Assembly (NCBI GenBank): GCA_013329925.1
Contig: DUJK01000024.1
Coordinates: forward strand, 9,147-15,637
DNA: 6,491 bases
Source of the DNA: Candidatus Poseidoniaceae archaeon
Lineage (GTDB): Archaea > Thermoplasmatota > Poseidoniia > Poseidoniales > Poseidoniaceae
Reading direction: 5' to 3'
Below, in pieces: positions 6,203 through 6,491 of the stretch (positions are counted from its first letter, which is position 1; every line of letters begins with the position of its first letter). Both the position numbers and the translations under genes were made by a program. Below the pieces are notes generated by a model. It ran no database searches. It saw only the letters and a list, made by a program, of their open reading frames with translations, and was not told where the DNA came from.

Positions 6203-6491
6203 TGCTAATGCCGCCTTTCACTTTGCATCATCCAAACTCCATTGCAGAAGCAATAACGATTGCTTCAAACATTATTGCTGAAGGAGAAACCTTTGATTGG
6301 GTTGCTGGGGGCACCGATGTTTTACCAAATTACAAATGGCGAATAAATCCCAAACCACATGTTATTTCTCTTGCTAACATTCCCGAGGCGAAACAACTTG
6401 AACCCTATGAGATTGGCTGTATGACGTCGCTATCCTCGCTTACGGAGGCTAATGGGATGCATCCATTAATTGTTGAAGCAGCAAGTAAAAT
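6202..6491 (+). CDS. FAD-binding subunit of the molybdenum hydroxylase (HcrB/CoxM-like), 3'-truncated
   Basis: The first 96 residues of the flavin subunit, which exchanges electrons with an external carrier and relays them to or from the iron-sulfur subunit. The start MLMPPFTLHHPNSIAEAI is typical of the PCMH-type FAD domain of this family (F-x-x-H-x-P-x-S-x-x-E-A), and VAGGTDVLP (residues 34-42) is the first FAD-pyrophosphate loop (consensus AGGTDL). The window ends before the second FAD motif and before the position where true 4-hydroxybenzoyl-CoA reductases carry an inserted [4Fe-4S] loop. Its ATG shares one base with the stop of the catalytic gene (TAATG), completing the order small, large, FAD. 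It is a partial gene only because the window ends; no frameshift is seen. Confidence 0.92.
   Translation, partial: MLMPPFTLHHPNSIAEAITIASNIIAEGETFDWVAGGTDVLPNYKWRINPKPHVISLANIPEAKQLEPYEIGCMTSLSSLTEANGMHPLIVEAASK

Noticed and set aside
6208..6210. ATG 6208 as start of the FAD subunit
   Set aside because: The ribosome binding site at 6188-6196 is 5 bases from ATG 6202 but 11 from this one; the difference is only two residues, so it is not fully excluded.

Overview
The window looks like a piece of a moderately AT-rich prokaryotic chromosome with all recognisable genes on the + strand. An archaeal source is likely, probably a euryarchaeote of the Marine Group II / Poseidoniales kind. The main evidence is the first gene, a secreted subtilisin-like protease ending in a PGF-CTERM-type tail (a PGF tripeptide, one hydrophobic helix, then basic residues), which is an archaeal surface-anchoring signal. 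Compact gene spacing and GGTGAT-type ribosome binding sites fit but do not prove this. The taxonomic call is an inference and rests mostly on that one tail.

Layout. Positions 1-1068 hold the 3' part of the subtilase gene; its start and two of its catalytic residues lie upstream of the window. After a 73-base gap with a small hairpin comes a complete glycerolipid-type acyltransferase gene (1142-2728) of the SCT1/GPT2-like branch, with a soluble acyltransferase domain followed by membrane helices. After about 88 more bases begins a three-gene molybdenum hydroxylase operon of the xanthine dehydrogenase family: a [2Fe-2S] subunit (about 2817-3395), a molybdopterin catalytic subunit (3401-6202), and the start of the FAD subunit (6202 to the window edge). 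The junctions are tight (5 bases, then a 1-base TAATG overlap), and each of the two downstream starts has a clear ribosome binding site inside the end of the preceding gene.

How the genes work together. The last three genes should make one heteromeric enzyme in which electrons move between the Mo site, two [2Fe-2S] clusters and FAD. Motifs in the catalytic subunit resemble 4-hydroxybenzoyl-CoA reductase alpha (HcrA) more than CO dehydrogenase (CoxL) or classical xanthine dehydrogenase, but the substrate cannot be read from this window. The small and large subunits carry unusual low-complexity extensions that face each other across their gene junction, and the large subunit has an extra C-terminal segment of about 100 residues. 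The protease and acyltransferase have no evident functional link to the operon.

Most notable: an ester-lipid-type acyltransferase in a likely archaeon, and an Hcr-like enzyme whose defining [4Fe-4S] insertion, if present, would lie just past the right edge. I see no CRISPR array, tRNA, rRNA or insertion sequence, and no gene-free stretch over 300 bases.
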